DNA of 61,570 bases from Hydrogenophaga sp. (lineage in GTDB: Bacteria > Pseudomonadota > Gammaproteobacteria > Burkholderiales > Burkholderiaceae_C), in contig NZ_JADMKB010000043.1 of the NCBI RefSeq assembly GCF_018780075.1, positions 1 to 61,570 of the forward strand. Reading direction: 5' to 3'. The notes below the pieces were generated by a model. The model saw only the letters and a program-made list of their open reading frames with translations. It ran no database searches and was not told where the DNA came from. Every line of letters starts with the position of its first letter. Positions within the stretch are counted from its first letter, which is position 1. Positions 27,083 to 36,142 of this stretch are shown in pieces. A program made the translations under genes and the position numbers.

Positions 27083-28023
27083 GGTGCCTCCCTCAGGCCG
27101 AAGTACACGTCCTCCAGCGAGGGCTCGTGGATCTGCAGATCGCTCAGGCCCGCACCGGCCAGCCAGGCGAGTACCCGCATCTTGTGCTCGCGGGGGCAGC
27201 GCAGTTCCAGCAGACCGGGTTCGCGCTGCTGCAGCGCGATCTCGGCACCGGCCAGTTGCCCGGGCCGCTCGGTGGCCAGGGCCTGCAGCCGGTCCGGCGC
27301 GGCGCGCAGCTGGAAGACCAGGGGCATGCGCGAGCGCTCGCGCAGCGCCTGCACCGAGCCCTGCGCGCACACGCGGCCGTTGCTGAGCATGGCCAGGGCA
27401 TCGACGCGCTGCTGCAGCTCGGCCAGGATGTGCGAGCTGATGACCAGGGTCACGCCCTGCGAGCGCAGCAGGTCGAGCTGGTCGTAGAAATCGCGGATCG
27501 CCGACGGGTCCAGGCCGGTGGTGGGCTCGTCGAGCAACAGCAGTTGCGGGTCGCCCAGCAGGGCCTGGGCAAAACCCAGCCGCTGGCGCATGCCCTTGGA
27601 GTACTCGCGCACCGCCCGCCCGCCGGCCCGGGTCAGGCCGACGCGATCCAGCAGGGCGGCGCATTGCGTCTGCGGCGCGCCCTTGAGGCGCGCGAAAAAG
27701 CGCAACGTCTCCAGCCCGGTGAGGTTGTCGTACAGCACCAGGTTCTCGGGCAGGTAGCCCAGGGCGCGCCGCGTGGTGCGGAAGTCGGGGCCGTTCACCG
27801 CGCAGCCGTTGACGCGGATGTGGCCGTGGCTGGGGGTGATGAGGCCGAGCACGAGCTTGAACAGCGTGCTCTTGCCGGCGCCGTTGTGGCCGATCAGGCC
27901 GAAGAGCTGGCCGCGTGGCACCCGCAGGCTCACGTTGTCCAGCGCCAGCAGCGGCGCACGCCGGCTGCCGTAGGGTTTGGTGACGCTCTCGAGATGCAGG
28001 GCCTCAGCGGAAATGCTTGTCAC
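27079..28023 (-). CDS. nosF: NosF, ABC ATPase
   Basis: A 314-residue ATPase: Walker A GHNGAGKST at 45-53, signature YSKGMRQRLG, Walker B LLLLDEPTTGLD. The GTG at 28023 overlaps the end of nosD by 20 bases and has GGAG eight bases upstream. It energises the NosDFY complex. Confidence 0.92.
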   Translation of the reverse strand: MTSISAEALHLESVTKPYGSRRAPLLALDNVSLRVPRGQLFGLIGHNGAGKSTLFKLVLGLITPSHGHIRVNGCAVNGPDFRTTRRALGYLPENLVLYDNLTGLETLRFFARLKGAPQTQCAALLDRVGLTRAGGRAVREYSKGMRQRLGFAQALLGDPQLLLLDEPTTGLDPSAIRDFYDQLDLLRSQGVTLVISSHILAELQQRVDALAMLSNGRVCAQGSVQALRERSRMPLVFQLRAAPDRLQALATERPGQLAGAEIALQQREPGLLELRCPREHKMRVLAWLAGAGLSDLQIHEPSLEDVYFGLREAP

Positions 28024-29287
28024 GCCATGTGCTCCAGTCGGGGTGTTTCGGCGCCATGGCCGGATGGGGGTCGATCACGCTGGGCACGCGCAGCACCGGG
28101 AACTGGTGCCCCAGCACGCGCAGGGCCTGCACCGCGGGGCTGCCCAGCAAGAGTTGAATGGAAGGGTGGCGCCACTGCAGGCGGTCCACCAGGTCGTTGG
28201 CCTCGTAGGACAGGTCGCCGATGCCGTTGCCGTCGCGGTCCCAGCCCAGGTAGTTGCTCCAGTGATTGCCCTGGCCGGGCGTGGGCTGGCCCCAGGGTTC
28301 GTCGCGCGCGCCCACGTAGCGCACCTGCTCCCGGTTGGCGATGAAGTCGTTGCCCACCACCTGGTTGCGCGTGGACCCGGCGGACAGGTGCACTCCGACG
28401 CGGTTGTCCATCACCAGGTTGTTGCGCAGCGTCACGTACTCGACGTCGTAGATGAAGAAGCCGCGGTCGTTGCCGGCCACCACGTTGTTTTCGATCACCG
28501 AGTCCTGCAGGGTGCGCAGCATGATGCCGTGGTCGGAATTGCCCCAGGTGCGGTTGCCGCGCACCACCTGGTCGCGCACCTCCATCAGGGCCAGACCGCC
28601 GCGGTTGTAGAAGCTGTCGTTGTCTTCCCACAGGTTGTGGTACGAGTTCATGTAGTGCGAGCCGTAGCGGCTGTGGTGCAGCCGGTTGCCGCGGAATTCG
28701 GCGTTGTGCGACACGTCGACGTACAGCGCGTCGCGCACGAAGCTGATGTCGTTGCCGGTGATGCGCGCGCCCTGCGTGTTGTAGAGCTGGATGCCGTTGC
28801 CGCGCTGCGAGGAGTTGAGGTCGCGCAGGCCGGTGATGCGGTTGTGTTCGATGCGCACTTCGTTGGCCTTTTCGATCCACAGGCCGAAGAGGTTGTAGGT
28901 CAGGTCGCAACGCCGCACCACGGCCCGGTGCGAACCGGGCTGCACATAGATGCCCGCGTGCTGGCTCTTCAGGCTGGTGCCCGAGTCGCGCACGATCAGG
29001 CCTTCGATCAGCACGTCGGGTGAGGCGACGCGGATGGTGTCGCCGCGCTGGCCGCCGCTGAGGGTGGGGCGGTTGATGCCGCGCAGGATCAGGGGCTTGT
29101 CGATGCGCAGGTTGACGCTGTAGAAGCCGCGCGCCACTTCCACCACATCGCCAGCGGCGGCCCGCGCCACGGTGGCCTGGATGTCGCCGCCCGGCTCGAC
29201 CCGCCACACGGCGGACCACGCGGGCAGGGCCAACGCCACCAGCCACACGCCGGCCAGCCGTTGGCGCCAGGATGTGTGGGTCTTCAC
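28004..29287 (-). CDS. nosD: NosD, periplasmic assembly protein
   Basis: A 427-residue secreted protein with a signal peptide (about 1-26, ending WSA) and right-handed beta-helix (CASH/NosD) repeats, seen as spaced blocks such as GIYVQPG, NGIQLYNTQ and GIMLRTLQ. It passes copper from NosL to apo-NosZ. The GTG start at 29287 overlaps the nosR stop (GTGA). Confidence 0.92.
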   Translation of the reverse strand: MKTHTSWRQRLAGVWLVALALPAWSAVWRVEPGGDIQATVARAAAGDVVEVARGFYSVNLRIDKPLILRGINRPTLSGGQRGDTIRVASPDVLIEGLIVRDSGTSLKSQHAGIYVQPGSHRAVVRRCDLTYNLFGLWIEKANEVRIEHNRITGLRDLNSSQRGNGIQLYNTQGARITGNDISFVRDALYVDVSHNAEFRGNRLHHSRYGSHYMNSYHNLWEDNDSFYNRGGLALMEVRDQVVRGNRTWGNSDHGIMLRTLQDSVIENNVVAGNDRGFFIYDVEYVTLRNNLVMDNRVGVHLSAGSTRNQVVGNDFIANREQVRYVGARDEPWGQPTPGQGNHWSNYLGWDRDGNGIGDLSYEANDLVDRLQWRHPSIQLLLGSPAVQALRVLGHQFPVLRVPSVIDPHPAMAPKHPDWSTWRDKHFR

Positions 29288-31902
29288 GCCAGGTGCCCCA
29301 GGGTCTTGAGCGCGAGGAACAGCGTCGCGCCGATCAGCAGGTTCTTGAACCCGACGTAGCTGAGCATGTCCATCCCGTTCGCCACGCGGTAGCGCGCATG
29401 CCACCAAGGGCCGTCCTTCACGTAGCGCTTGCCCGCCATGCGGATCAGCACCTCGTAGACGCTCCAGCCGAACCACCAGCCGATGATGGCGCTGGCCGAC
29501 AGCCGCCCGTCGGCCGCCAGCAGCCAGGCCACGCTGGCGGCCAGGGCCAGCGAGAGCCCGGCGAACTGCAGGGCGCGCTGGTGCTTCCAGCCGTCGCGGC
29601 TCCAGGGCCACAGGTGGTGCAACACCTCCTGCCACAGGCCTTTGAGGCCCGGGGCGCGGCCGCCGGGCCAGGGCTGGGCGGGCGCGGTGGGCATGCGCGG
29701 ATCGGGGCCTTGCGCCGCCCGGGCGCCGACGGGCGAGACCGGCTCGATGGGGATGAAGTAACCGTCGCGCCCGATGGGCGTGATGAGCAGGCCGTCGCGC
29801 TCGCGGCGCTTGCGCTCCTTGGCCAGCGGCGGGCAGCCTTTCTGGTCGGTGTAGAGCACCATGCAGTCCAGGCAGTGCAGGCATTCGCGGTGGTCGATGC
29901 GGCCGTCGGCGTCGATCGCCTGCGCGCCGCAGCCCACGGCGCAGGCCTTGCAGCTGTTGCAGTCCTGCTTGCGCTGCAGGCCGAACCAGCGGAAGGTGCT
30001 GGGCATGGCCAGCGAAGCGCCCAGCGGGCAGATGTACTTGCAGTAGGGGCGTTCGATGAACAGCGACAGGCCCAGGATCACCACCACGAACAGACCATAG
30101 GGCCAACTGCGGTGGGTGATGCCGACCAGGAAGGTGGTCTTGAAGGGCTCCACCTCGGCCAGCACCTCGGCCAGGCCCATGGAGAACATCGACACCACCA
30201 GCAGGCCGAAGAAGATGGCGTACTTCAGCCACTTGAGCCGGTCGTGCCAGACCTGCGGCAGCTGGGTCTGGAAGCGCTTGAGACCGATCACGCGCCCCAC
30301 CTTGTAGAGGGCTTCGGAGAGCGAGCCGAACGGGCACATCCAGCCGCAGAACAGCCCACGCCCGAACAGAAACACGGTGGCGATGATGAAGACCCAGAAG
30401 ACGAAGATGAACGGGTCCGACAGGAACAGCGACCAGGTCCACTGGAACAGCAGCGCGTGGAACCAGGTCAGCACCTGGGTGATGGAGGGCTGCGCCATGA
30501 GACCGAAGCCAACGAAGCCGATGCTGAGCGCCCAGGCCAAGTACTTGAAGGCGTTGACCGGCCATTTGTTCTTGTGGGTCGAGCGCCGCGTGAGCTTGTC
30601 GCGCAGGGCGTAGACCACGGCCACCGCCAGCAGCAGGGCGCTGAAGAGGGCGATCTGAATGGCGCGCGATGTCCAGATGCGCACCCAGGGCGCGTCGGGC
30701 TCGGTGACCACCGGGCGCCCGCCTTCGAGCAGATCCGCCGCCAGCCAGTATTTCGATTCGAAATTGGCGAAGCTGCGGTGGCCGGTGGCGCGGTCCACGC
30801 GGTTGCCCAGGAAGGCCAGCTTCCAGGGGTAGGCCGCCGAGAACGAGCCGGCCCGGATGACAAAGATCGCCGACTCGCTGAAGGCCGGCGCGCCCGCGGC
30901 CTGCAGGCCATAGAGGTTGAGGTAGTCGAGGTCGCGGAAGGTGAACGAATCAGCACCCTGTTTCACCTGGACCCGGTCGTACAGGCCGCCGCGCACAAAG
31001 CCGGAGCCCTTGAACGACTCCACGCCCGCGGTGCGCACCACGAAGAGTGCGTGTTCGCCCGGTTGCAGGCGCTCGCGCAGGTTGGCGAAGCTGCGCTCGC
31101 CCAGCAGGCTGGTGCCAATGTCGGGGTGGTTGAGGTCGCCGAACCAGAGTTCGATGAAGGGCGCGTCGCCGCGCGGCAGGCCCACCTGTTCGGGCGCGAC
31201 GCGCAGGGTCTGCACGGCGCCCATCTGAACCAGCTCGGCCCAGCTGTAGCGCTGCTGGCGCGCGACGAAGCGGGCCGGGTCGCGCCGCGTGGGCTCGATG
31301 ATGCCGACCTGGCGGGCCACGGCCGAGCCCGAGAGCTGCATCACCTGGTTTTGTGCGATCACGGTCACGGTGGCGCCCGAGATGGCGTCCACCCCGAGCA
31401 CGTTTTGATCGGGGCGAGAGGGCCCCACTTCGATCTGGTCGGCCACCGACTTGCCGAGGTACTGGTGGTTGAAGTCAAGCAGGGCTTTTTCAGGGATGCC
31501 CAGCAGCAGGATGGGCTCGGAGTGCTTGAGCACCTTGATGCCCACATAACGGCCCTGCGCGTCCATGCCGATGAGGGTGACCACCGGCTTGCCGGAGTAG
31601 GCCGGGATGTCGGTGATGTCGGTCGAGAGCATCACATAGCCCAGCACCGTCTTCTTGCCCGGCTGCTGCGGGTCGGCGTCGCCATAGGCTTCCACATACG
31701 GTGGCTGGCCCATGCGTTGAGAAAAGCTCTTGGCGCCCGGAAACACGTCCGCACAGGGCACGAGGGCGCACAGGTCGGGGTTGGTGGCCAGGTCGGCGGG
31801 CAGATGGGCTTCGTAGGCCTGCGCCCGTGCGTCGTTGCCGAGCGTGCTCAGCAACAGGGCGGCGGCGGTCAGCGCGGCCGCGAAAAGGCGTGCAATCGAC
31901 AT
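29284..31902 (-). CDS. nosR: NosR, flavoprotein electron donor of nitrous oxide reduction
   Basis: An 872-residue membrane protein. Signal-like N-terminus (about 1-28), periplasmic FMN-binding domain with the flavinylation motif SGAT, T178 being the likely site; six or so transmembrane helices with CGWMCPFG and CKYICPLG on the cytoplasmic loops as in NapH; and two [4Fe-4S] motifs, CNSCKACAVGC and CLHCLDC, in the C-terminal domain. NosR passes electrons to NosZ and is needed for its function. The ATG at 31902 was chosen over an upstream in-frame codon because it starts the signal peptide. Confidence 0.93.
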   Translation of the reverse strand: MSIARLFAAALTAAALLLSTLGNDARAQAYEAHLPADLATNPDLCALVPCADVFPGAKSFSQRMGQPPYVEAYGDADPQQPGKKTVLGYVMLSTDITDIPAYSGKPVVTLIGMDAQGRYVGIKVLKHSEPILLLGIPEKALLDFNHQYLGKSVADQIEVGPSRPDQNVLGVDAISGATVTVIAQNQVMQLSGSAVARQVGIIEPTRRDPARFVARQQRYSWAELVQMGAVQTLRVAPEQVGLPRGDAPFIELWFGDLNHPDIGTSLLGERSFANLRERLQPGEHALFVVRTAGVESFKGSGFVRGGLYDRVQVKQGADSFTFRDLDYLNLYGLQAAGAPAFSESAIFVIRAGSFSAAYPWKLAFLGNRVDRATGHRSFANFESKYWLAADLLEGGRPVVTEPDAPWVRIWTSRAIQIALFSALLLAVAVVYALRDKLTRRSTHKNKWPVNAFKYLAWALSIGFVGFGLMAQPSITQVLTWFHALLFQWTWSLFLSDPFIFVFWVFIIATVFLFGRGLFCGWMCPFGSLSEALYKVGRVIGLKRFQTQLPQVWHDRLKWLKYAIFFGLLVVSMFSMGLAEVLAEVEPFKTTFLVGITHRSWPYGLFVVVILGLSLFIERPYCKYICPLGASLAMPSTFRWFGLQRKQDCNSCKACAVGCGAQAIDADGRIDHRECLHCLDCMVLYTDQKGCPPLAKERKRRERDGLLITPIGRDGYFIPIEPVSPVGARAAQGPDPRMPTAPAQPWPGGRAPGLKGLWQEVLHHLWPWSRDGWKHQRALQFAGLSLALAASVAWLLAADGRLSASAIIGWWFGWSVYEVLIRMAGKRYVKDGPWWHARYRVANGMDMLSYVGFKNLLIGATLFLALKTLGHLA

Positions 31903-31920
31903 CGTTGGGTCCAGGGGGCG

Positions 31921-31960
31921 GGGTCCGATGCCAGCGCCACACGGCGCCGGCATCGGACCC
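31921..31960 (-). terminator. Strong hairpin between nosZ and nosR
   Basis: GGGTCCGATGCC and GGCATCGGACCC form a perfect 12-base stem with a 16-base loop in the nosZ-nosR gap. No T-run follows, so attenuation or protection of the nosZ mRNA 3' end is more likely than full termination. Confidence 0.55.
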
Positions 31961-31972
31961 GGCAAGGCAAGA

Positions 31973-31990
31973 CCTCCCCAGCTGGGGAGG
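31973..31990 (-). terminator. Perfect 18-base palindrome after nosZ
   Basis: CCTCCCC-AG-CTGGGGAGG is a full palindrome placed 12 bases after the nosZ stop and just before the larger hairpin. In RNA it would fold as a tight stem and act with the next hairpin. Confidence 0.5.
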
Positions 31991-32001
31991 GGTGCGAAGG
32001 C

Positions 32002-33933
32002 TTATGCCTCCACGATCATGCGGGTGCGCATCTCCAGGTGCAGCGCGTGGCAGAAGTGCGTGCAGTAGCACCAGAACACGCCCGGCTGGTCGGCGATGAA
32101 CGTGACCGAGGCCGTCTCCTGCGGGTTGACGATGAAGTTCACGTTGTGGTTGGGGATCGCGAAGCCGTGCGTCAGGTCTTCGATCTTGTCGAGGTTGGTG
32201 AGGATCAGCGTGACCTCGTCGCCCTTCTTGACCTTGAACTCGCGCAGGCTGAACGCCGGGGCCTGCGAGGTCATCTTCACCGTGACCTTCTTGCCGTTGC
32301 GGAACACGCCGGACTCTTTCGGGTCCTTGATGGCCAGCGGGAATTCGTCGAGCGAATACACCTGCTTGGGCTGGAGCAGCTCGCGTTTGAAGATGATGAA
32401 GTCGTGCGGCTCGCCCCGCACCGGGTGGTCGGCCAGCAGCACCATCTTGTCGCCCGAGATGTCGATCAGCTGCTCGTTTTCGGCGTGCAGCGGGCCCACG
32501 GGCAGGAAGCGGTCCTTGGAGAACTTGCAACCCACGGCCAGGTACTTGCCGTCGGCGGCCTTGGTCTCGGACTGGCTGGCGTTCAGGTGGCCCGGCTGGT
32601 ATTGCACGTCGATGCGATCGACCACGTACTTGGCGGCCTTGTCGCCGGCGTGGAACTTGATCGCGGCGTCCACGTTCCATTTCACGACCTGGCTGTCGAG
32701 GAACAGCGTGGTGTAGGCGTTGCCGCGGCCGTCAAAGGCGGTGTGCAGCGGGCCCAGGCCGATCTCGACCTCGGCCACGATGGCCGCGTCCAGCTTTTCC
32801 AGTTTGCCGTCGAACCAGTCGAGCACCTTGGCGAGCTCGATCACGGTGGCGGTGGGTGAGAGCTTGCCGGCGCAGATGAAGTACTTGCCGTCCGGGCTGG
32901 CGTTGACGCCGTGCGGGTTCTTGGGCACGGAGACGTAGGCGGTCAGCGCGGTCTTGGGGTCCTTGTTGGCCTCGTGCGTGCCATCGACCACCGGCACCTT
33001 GGAGGTGCCCACGGTCTTGAACTTGCCGGCCTTCACCGCCGCTTCGATGCGGGCGATGTTGAAGAACAGGCAGGCATCGCGCTCGGAGGACATCATGTCC
33101 TCGTAGGTGACGCCCATCTCGATGTTGTACTGGTTGGTGGCCGCGAGCTTGCCGTCGTAGGACGTGGCGGTCAGGTCGCAGTTGCCGTCGATCAGCACCT
33201 GCCAGCGCACTTCCATGCTCTCGGCGTCCACGCAGGTGAACATCGAGCGGTACTGGGTGCCGTCGTCCACGCCGGTGTTGGGCAGCGGGATGGAGAATTC
33301 GGCGCCGCAGAACACCCGCGTGGTGTAGTTGATCGCCGGGTCCACCGGGTCGGCCTTGTCGGGGAAGATGCCGTGGAAGCCCTGGACGTTGGGCAGCTGC
33401 GTGATCTTGTCGCAGATGAAGTAGTCCAGGCGGATGCGCGCGATGCGGGCGTTGATCTTGTCGTTGATCCAGGCGTAGCGGCCGTCGTAGTTGCCGTCCT
33501 TGTAGGAGGCGTGGGTGTGGTGCGAGTCGCCCACCGTGTAGCGCAGCGAGCCATCGGGCTTGGTGCCCATGATCTTCTTGGACTCGTTGGTGATGCCCCA
33601 GCCCACCAGCGCGTCGGGCACGAAGCAGGGGATGCGCATGAGTTCACGGCCCGAGGGCAGGCCGAGCACGCGCATGTCGCCGGTGTGGCCACCGCTCCAC
33701 AGACCGTAGTAGGTGTCGAGTTCACCGGGTTTGAGGTGTGTGGCGTTGGTGCCGGCGTGTGCGGCATCGGGGGCCGCGGCCGGCGCTGCGGCGGGGGCGT
33801 TGGCGGCACCGGATTCTTTGTCGGTGCAGGCTGCGGCGCCCATCGTCAGTCCCGCCAATGCGGCGGTGTTGAGGAAACGTCGGCGACCCCATGCGGTGGT
33901 GTCTTTGGAAGGCAAGCTGCTGTCGCTTTTCAT
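32002..33933 (-). CDS. nosZ: Nitrous oxide reductase, clade I
   Basis: A 643-residue periplasmic copper enzyme that reduces N2O to N2. A Tat signal (GRRRFLNTAA near 16-25) marks clade I. The seven-bladed propeller carries the CuZ histidines, including DSHHTHAS. The C-terminal cupredoxin has the CuA ligands C624, C628, H632 and M635 in CTHFCHALHLEM. AGAGG precedes the ATG at 33933, which overlaps the stop of the small upstream gene (ATGA). Unlike the common nosR-nosZ order, nosZ comes first here. Confidence 0.96.
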   Translation of the reverse strand: MKSDSSLPSKDTTAWGRRRFLNTAALAGLTMGAAACTDKESGAANAPAAAPAAAPDAAHAGTNATHLKPGELDTYYGLWSGGHTGDMRVLGLPSGRELMRIPCFVPDALVGWGITNESKKIMGTKPDGSLRYTVGDSHHTHASYKDGNYDGRYAWINDKINARIARIRLDYFICDKITQLPNVQGFHGIFPDKADPVDPAINYTTRVFCGAEFSIPLPNTGVDDGTQYRSMFTCVDAESMEVRWQVLIDGNCDLTATSYDGKLAATNQYNIEMGVTYEDMMSSERDACLFFNIARIEAAVKAGKFKTVGTSKVPVVDGTHEANKDPKTALTAYVSVPKNPHGVNASPDGKYFICAGKLSPTATVIELAKVLDWFDGKLEKLDAAIVAEVEIGLGPLHTAFDGRGNAYTTLFLDSQVVKWNVDAAIKFHAGDKAAKYVVDRIDVQYQPGHLNASQSETKAADGKYLAVGCKFSKDRFLPVGPLHAENEQLIDISGDKMVLLADHPVRGEPHDFIIFKRELLQPKQVYSLDEFPLAIKDPKESGVFRNGKKVTVKMTSQAPAFSLREFKVKKGDEVTLILTNLDKIEDLTHGFAIPNHNVNFIVNPQETASVTFIADQPGVFWCYCTHFCHALHLEMRTRMIVEA

Positions 33934-34307
33934 GTGTGAACCTCTTGGGTTTGGGTTTGGAAAGTGGGTGGGCCACGCGCGGGGGGCGGCATGGCAGCGG
34001 GAGCGGGAGGCACGTGACTGGCTACCCGGGCCGGGAGCGTGAGTGGAGGCAGGCCGACCGCTGGCAGCGTGGCGGTGGGCGGGCTCGGCAGGGCAGCGGG
34101 CAGGCAGAGCCAGCAGACGGTGGTGTGCGTGGGCCCCGTGTCGGGGCTGTCATCGGCCTGAACCCACTGGGTGCCGCTGCTGCTGCAGACCTCGGTCATG
34201 CCCTGGAGGGTCGGGATCGGCGATGAAAAAACGATTCCCCAGCAGAGCACCAGGCAGAGCAGAAGCCATCGCTGCACTGCGCGTGTGGGTCTCGGGAAAT
34301 GCGTCAT
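33930..34307 (-). CDS. Small CxxC membrane protein, DUF2946-like
   Basis: A 125-residue protein. A hydrophobic N-terminal segment (about 14-30) works as signal or anchor; C65-x2-C68 (VCWLCLP) follows after a variable region, and the last 55 residues are proline-rich. The pattern resembles DUF2946 proteins, which often accompany copper uptake receptors; the match is by pattern only. The stop overlaps the nosZ ATG by four bases, so it is co-translated with nosZ and is the first gene after the FNR-type box. A role in copper supply to NosZ is plausible. Confidence 0.65.
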   Translation of the reverse strand: MTHFPRPTRAVQRWLLLCLVLCWGIVFSSPIPTLQGMTEVCSSSGTQWVQADDSPDTGPTHTTVCWLCLPAALPSPPTATLPAVGLPPLTLPARVASHVPPAPAAMPPPARGPPTFQTQTQEVHT

Positions 34308-34359
34308 GCGCGGACTATAGGTCCGATATCATGCACATGAAGTGAATATTTAGGTGCGT

Positions 34360-34373
34360 TTGACCTGCGTCAA
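34360..34373 (-). promoter_or_regulatory. FNR/NNR box of the nos operon
   Basis: TTGAC-ctgc-GTCAA, a perfect palindrome of the NNR/DNR/FNR type, 53 bases before the first gene of the operon. A CATGAT -10-like element at 34328-34333 puts the box near -42 to -45, close to the class II position. An AT-rich stretch between resembles the 25034 operator. Confidence 0.75.
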
Positions 34374-34444
34374 TGGAATGGCCTCTTGAACCCTGGCGTG
34401 CGGTGCCGCAACGACCGCCTTGCCGCACTGTGAGCCTGGCTGCG

Positions 34445-35515
34445 CTACTTGGGGCGGGGGCGTTTCAACGACGGCTGCACCGCCTGCAGCCGGCCGGCGC
34501 GCAGCTCGACCACGGCCTTGGCCACGGCCCGCGCCAGGTTGCGGGCCTCTTCCTGCAGGGCTTCGTCGCGGTCCAGGGCCTCGTGGCTGTTGGCGTAGGG
34601 TTCGTAGTAGCCGATGTAGCGGTCCAGCCGGGCCATCACGCCCGCATCGAGAAAGCCCATCCAGTCCAGCCAGTCGCACAGCGAGCGCCGCGCCCCTTCG
34701 ATGCCGGCCACGTCACCGTGCACCAGCACACCGTAGGCACGGCCGGCCAGGTGCTGCGGGTAGTCCCAGCCCTTCATCTCCAGGGCTTTGGCCTTGGCGG
34801 CGTTTTTGCCCGCGGTCGCGGTGGGGTCCGGGTTGCCGCCATCGGCACACACCATGCGGTCCATCATCAGCTTGAGCGGGCTCGGGCTCTGGTACCAGTA
34901 GACCGGGGTGACGATGAGCACGGCGTGCGCCGCGGTCCAGCGCTCGTAGATTTCGGCCATCCAGTCGTTGGTCTGGTTCAGCGCGTGGTTGGGGTAACAG
35001 CTGCAGGGCCAGTGGCACAGCGGCATGGCCGTGGACAGGCAACCCTTGCAGGGGTGGATCTTCAGGCCGTACTCGGAGGTGAGCAGGCTCAGGTCCAGCA
35101 CATCGGTCTGCAGGTCCAGCGGCTCCAGCACCTCCCGGGCGATTTCCATCAGTCGAAAGCTTTTGGAGATTTCACCTGGGCAGGTGCCGTCGTTGCGCGC
35201 CGAGCCGCAGACCAGCAGCACGCGTGAAGTCGTTGCAGGGTCGGCCCACAGCAATTGAGCGGCGTCCAGCCGTTTTTTGGTGGCGACCCATTCGTCGGAC
35301 AGCAGGTAGTCCGGGTTGGCGTAACCGTCGCCGGCCTTGTGGGTGAACGGCGCCTTGCGGCCTTCGCTGAAGGCGGCCCAGGCGATGGCTTCCAGGCGGG
35401 CAATCGAGGTCTCTTCCGCGCGGAACGCCGGGTCCTTGAAGGAGGCCCGGAAGCGCTCGGTGAACTGCGCCCGTGCCAAAGGGGCGGGCGCCTGCCCCTT
35501 GCGAATCTGGATCAT
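34445..35515 (-). CDS. Flavodoxin-fold NADPH-dependent FMN reductase family protein
   Basis: A 356-residue protein with an N-terminal 90-residue extension of unknown role (starts MIQIRKGQAP) and a flavodoxin-like domain. The FMN phosphate loop is near VLLVCGSARNDGTCPGE (residues about 100-115); TPVYWYQSPSPLKLMMDR is the second flavin contact. A cysteine-rich insert (HPCKGCLSTAMPLC) could hold a metal or disulfides. AAGGGA precedes the ATG at 35515. Substrate not known. It is upstream of the nos operon on the same strand but separated by the FNR-type promoter, so it is probably a separate unit. Confidence 0.7.
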   Translation of the reverse strand: MIQIRKGQAPAPLARAQFTERFRASFKDPAFRAEETSIARLEAIAWAAFSEGRKAPFTHKAGDGYANPDYLLSDEWVATKKRLDAAQLLWADPATTSRVLLVCGSARNDGTCPGEISKSFRLMEIAREVLEPLDLQTDVLDLSLLTSEYGLKIHPCKGCLSTAMPLCHWPCSCYPNHALNQTNDWMAEIYERWTAAHAVLIVTPVYWYQSPSPLKLMMDRMVCADGGNPDPTATAGKNAAKAKALEMKGWDYPQHLAGRAYGVLVHGDVAGIEGARRSLCDWLDWMGFLDAGVMARLDRYIGYYEPYANSHEALDRDEALQEEARNLARAVAKAVVELRAGRLQAVQPSLKRPRPK

Positions 35516-35633
35516 GGTGGGTCCCTTGGCGGCAAGTGCCGAGGGGTTCAATCTGGGCGCATGGACCGTCGGTGTCTGTGCGATGCCGCACAGATCGCCG
35601 GCAGGCCCGCCGTGCCGCGTCAGCGGGGCCGTG

Positions 35634-36017
35634 TCAGGCCGGGGCCCACCACCAGCCCGCCATCTTCATGCCGAGCACCGTGAGCATCAGCGAGCCCAGC
35701 AGGTGCAGGCCCGCGGTGCCGATGGCCAGCAGGTAGCGCGCGTGCTGCAGCATGCCGACCACCTCGACCGAGAAGGTGGAGAAGGTGGTGAGCGCGCCCA
35801 GAAATCCGGTGATGGCGGCCAGCCGCCAGGCCGGGTCCAGCTGCGTCTGGCTGTGGAAGAACACCACCGCCACGCCCACCAGCCAGGCGCCGATCCAGTT
35901 GGCTGCCAGCGTGCCCCAGGGCAGCACGGCGTGCCCCTGGTTGAGCCACAGGCTCAGCTGCCAGCGCGAGAGCGCGCCGACGCTGGCGCCGAGGCTGATG
36001 GCGATCACTTGCAGCAT
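35634..36017 (-). CDS. crcB: Fluoride channel CrcB/Fluc
   Basis: A 127-residue four-helix membrane protein. GALSRWQLS near the N-terminus and GFLGALTTFSTFSVE in helix 3 are the family marks, including the phenylalanine and serine/threonine track for fluoride. It exports fluoride as a dual-topology dimer. No fluoride riboswitch consensus was seen in the sequence before it. Confidence 0.92.
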   Translation of the reverse strand: MLQVIAISLGASVGALSRWQLSLWLNQGHAVLPWGTLAANWIGAWLVGVAVVFFHSQTQLDPAWRLAAITGFLGALTTFSTFSVEVVGMLQHARYLLAIGTAGLHLLGSLMLTVLGMKMAGWWWAPA

Positions 36018-36051
36018 GGGTATTCGCTGGTCCGGTGGTGGTCGCTATCGT

Positions 36052-36135
36052 GCCCAGCGCACACCGTGGAACCGGCTTGGCCGGGCCACGGGTGTGGTCC
36101 CCCTGGGGGGAAGGCGCGCAGCGACGCAGGGGGGT
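36052..36135 (-). repeat. 3'-end repeat, copy 8 (type A)
   Basis: Lies seven bases after the rdgC stop and before crcB. On the minus strand: C-run, GCGTCGCTGCGCGC, CCCCCCAGGGGG hairpin, GGCCCGGCCAAGCCGGTTCC. Confidence 0.85.
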
Positions 36136-36142
36136 GCATGTT

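Noticed and set aside
29272..32859. A 1195-codon open frame on the plus strand opposite nosD, nosR and nosZ
   Set aside because: Antisense shadow of well-identified nos genes; composition is that of reverse-complemented coding DNA.
36018..36142. Fluoride riboswitch before crcB
   Set aside because: No match to the conserved fluoride aptamer; the stretch is mostly a 3'-end repeat of rdgC.
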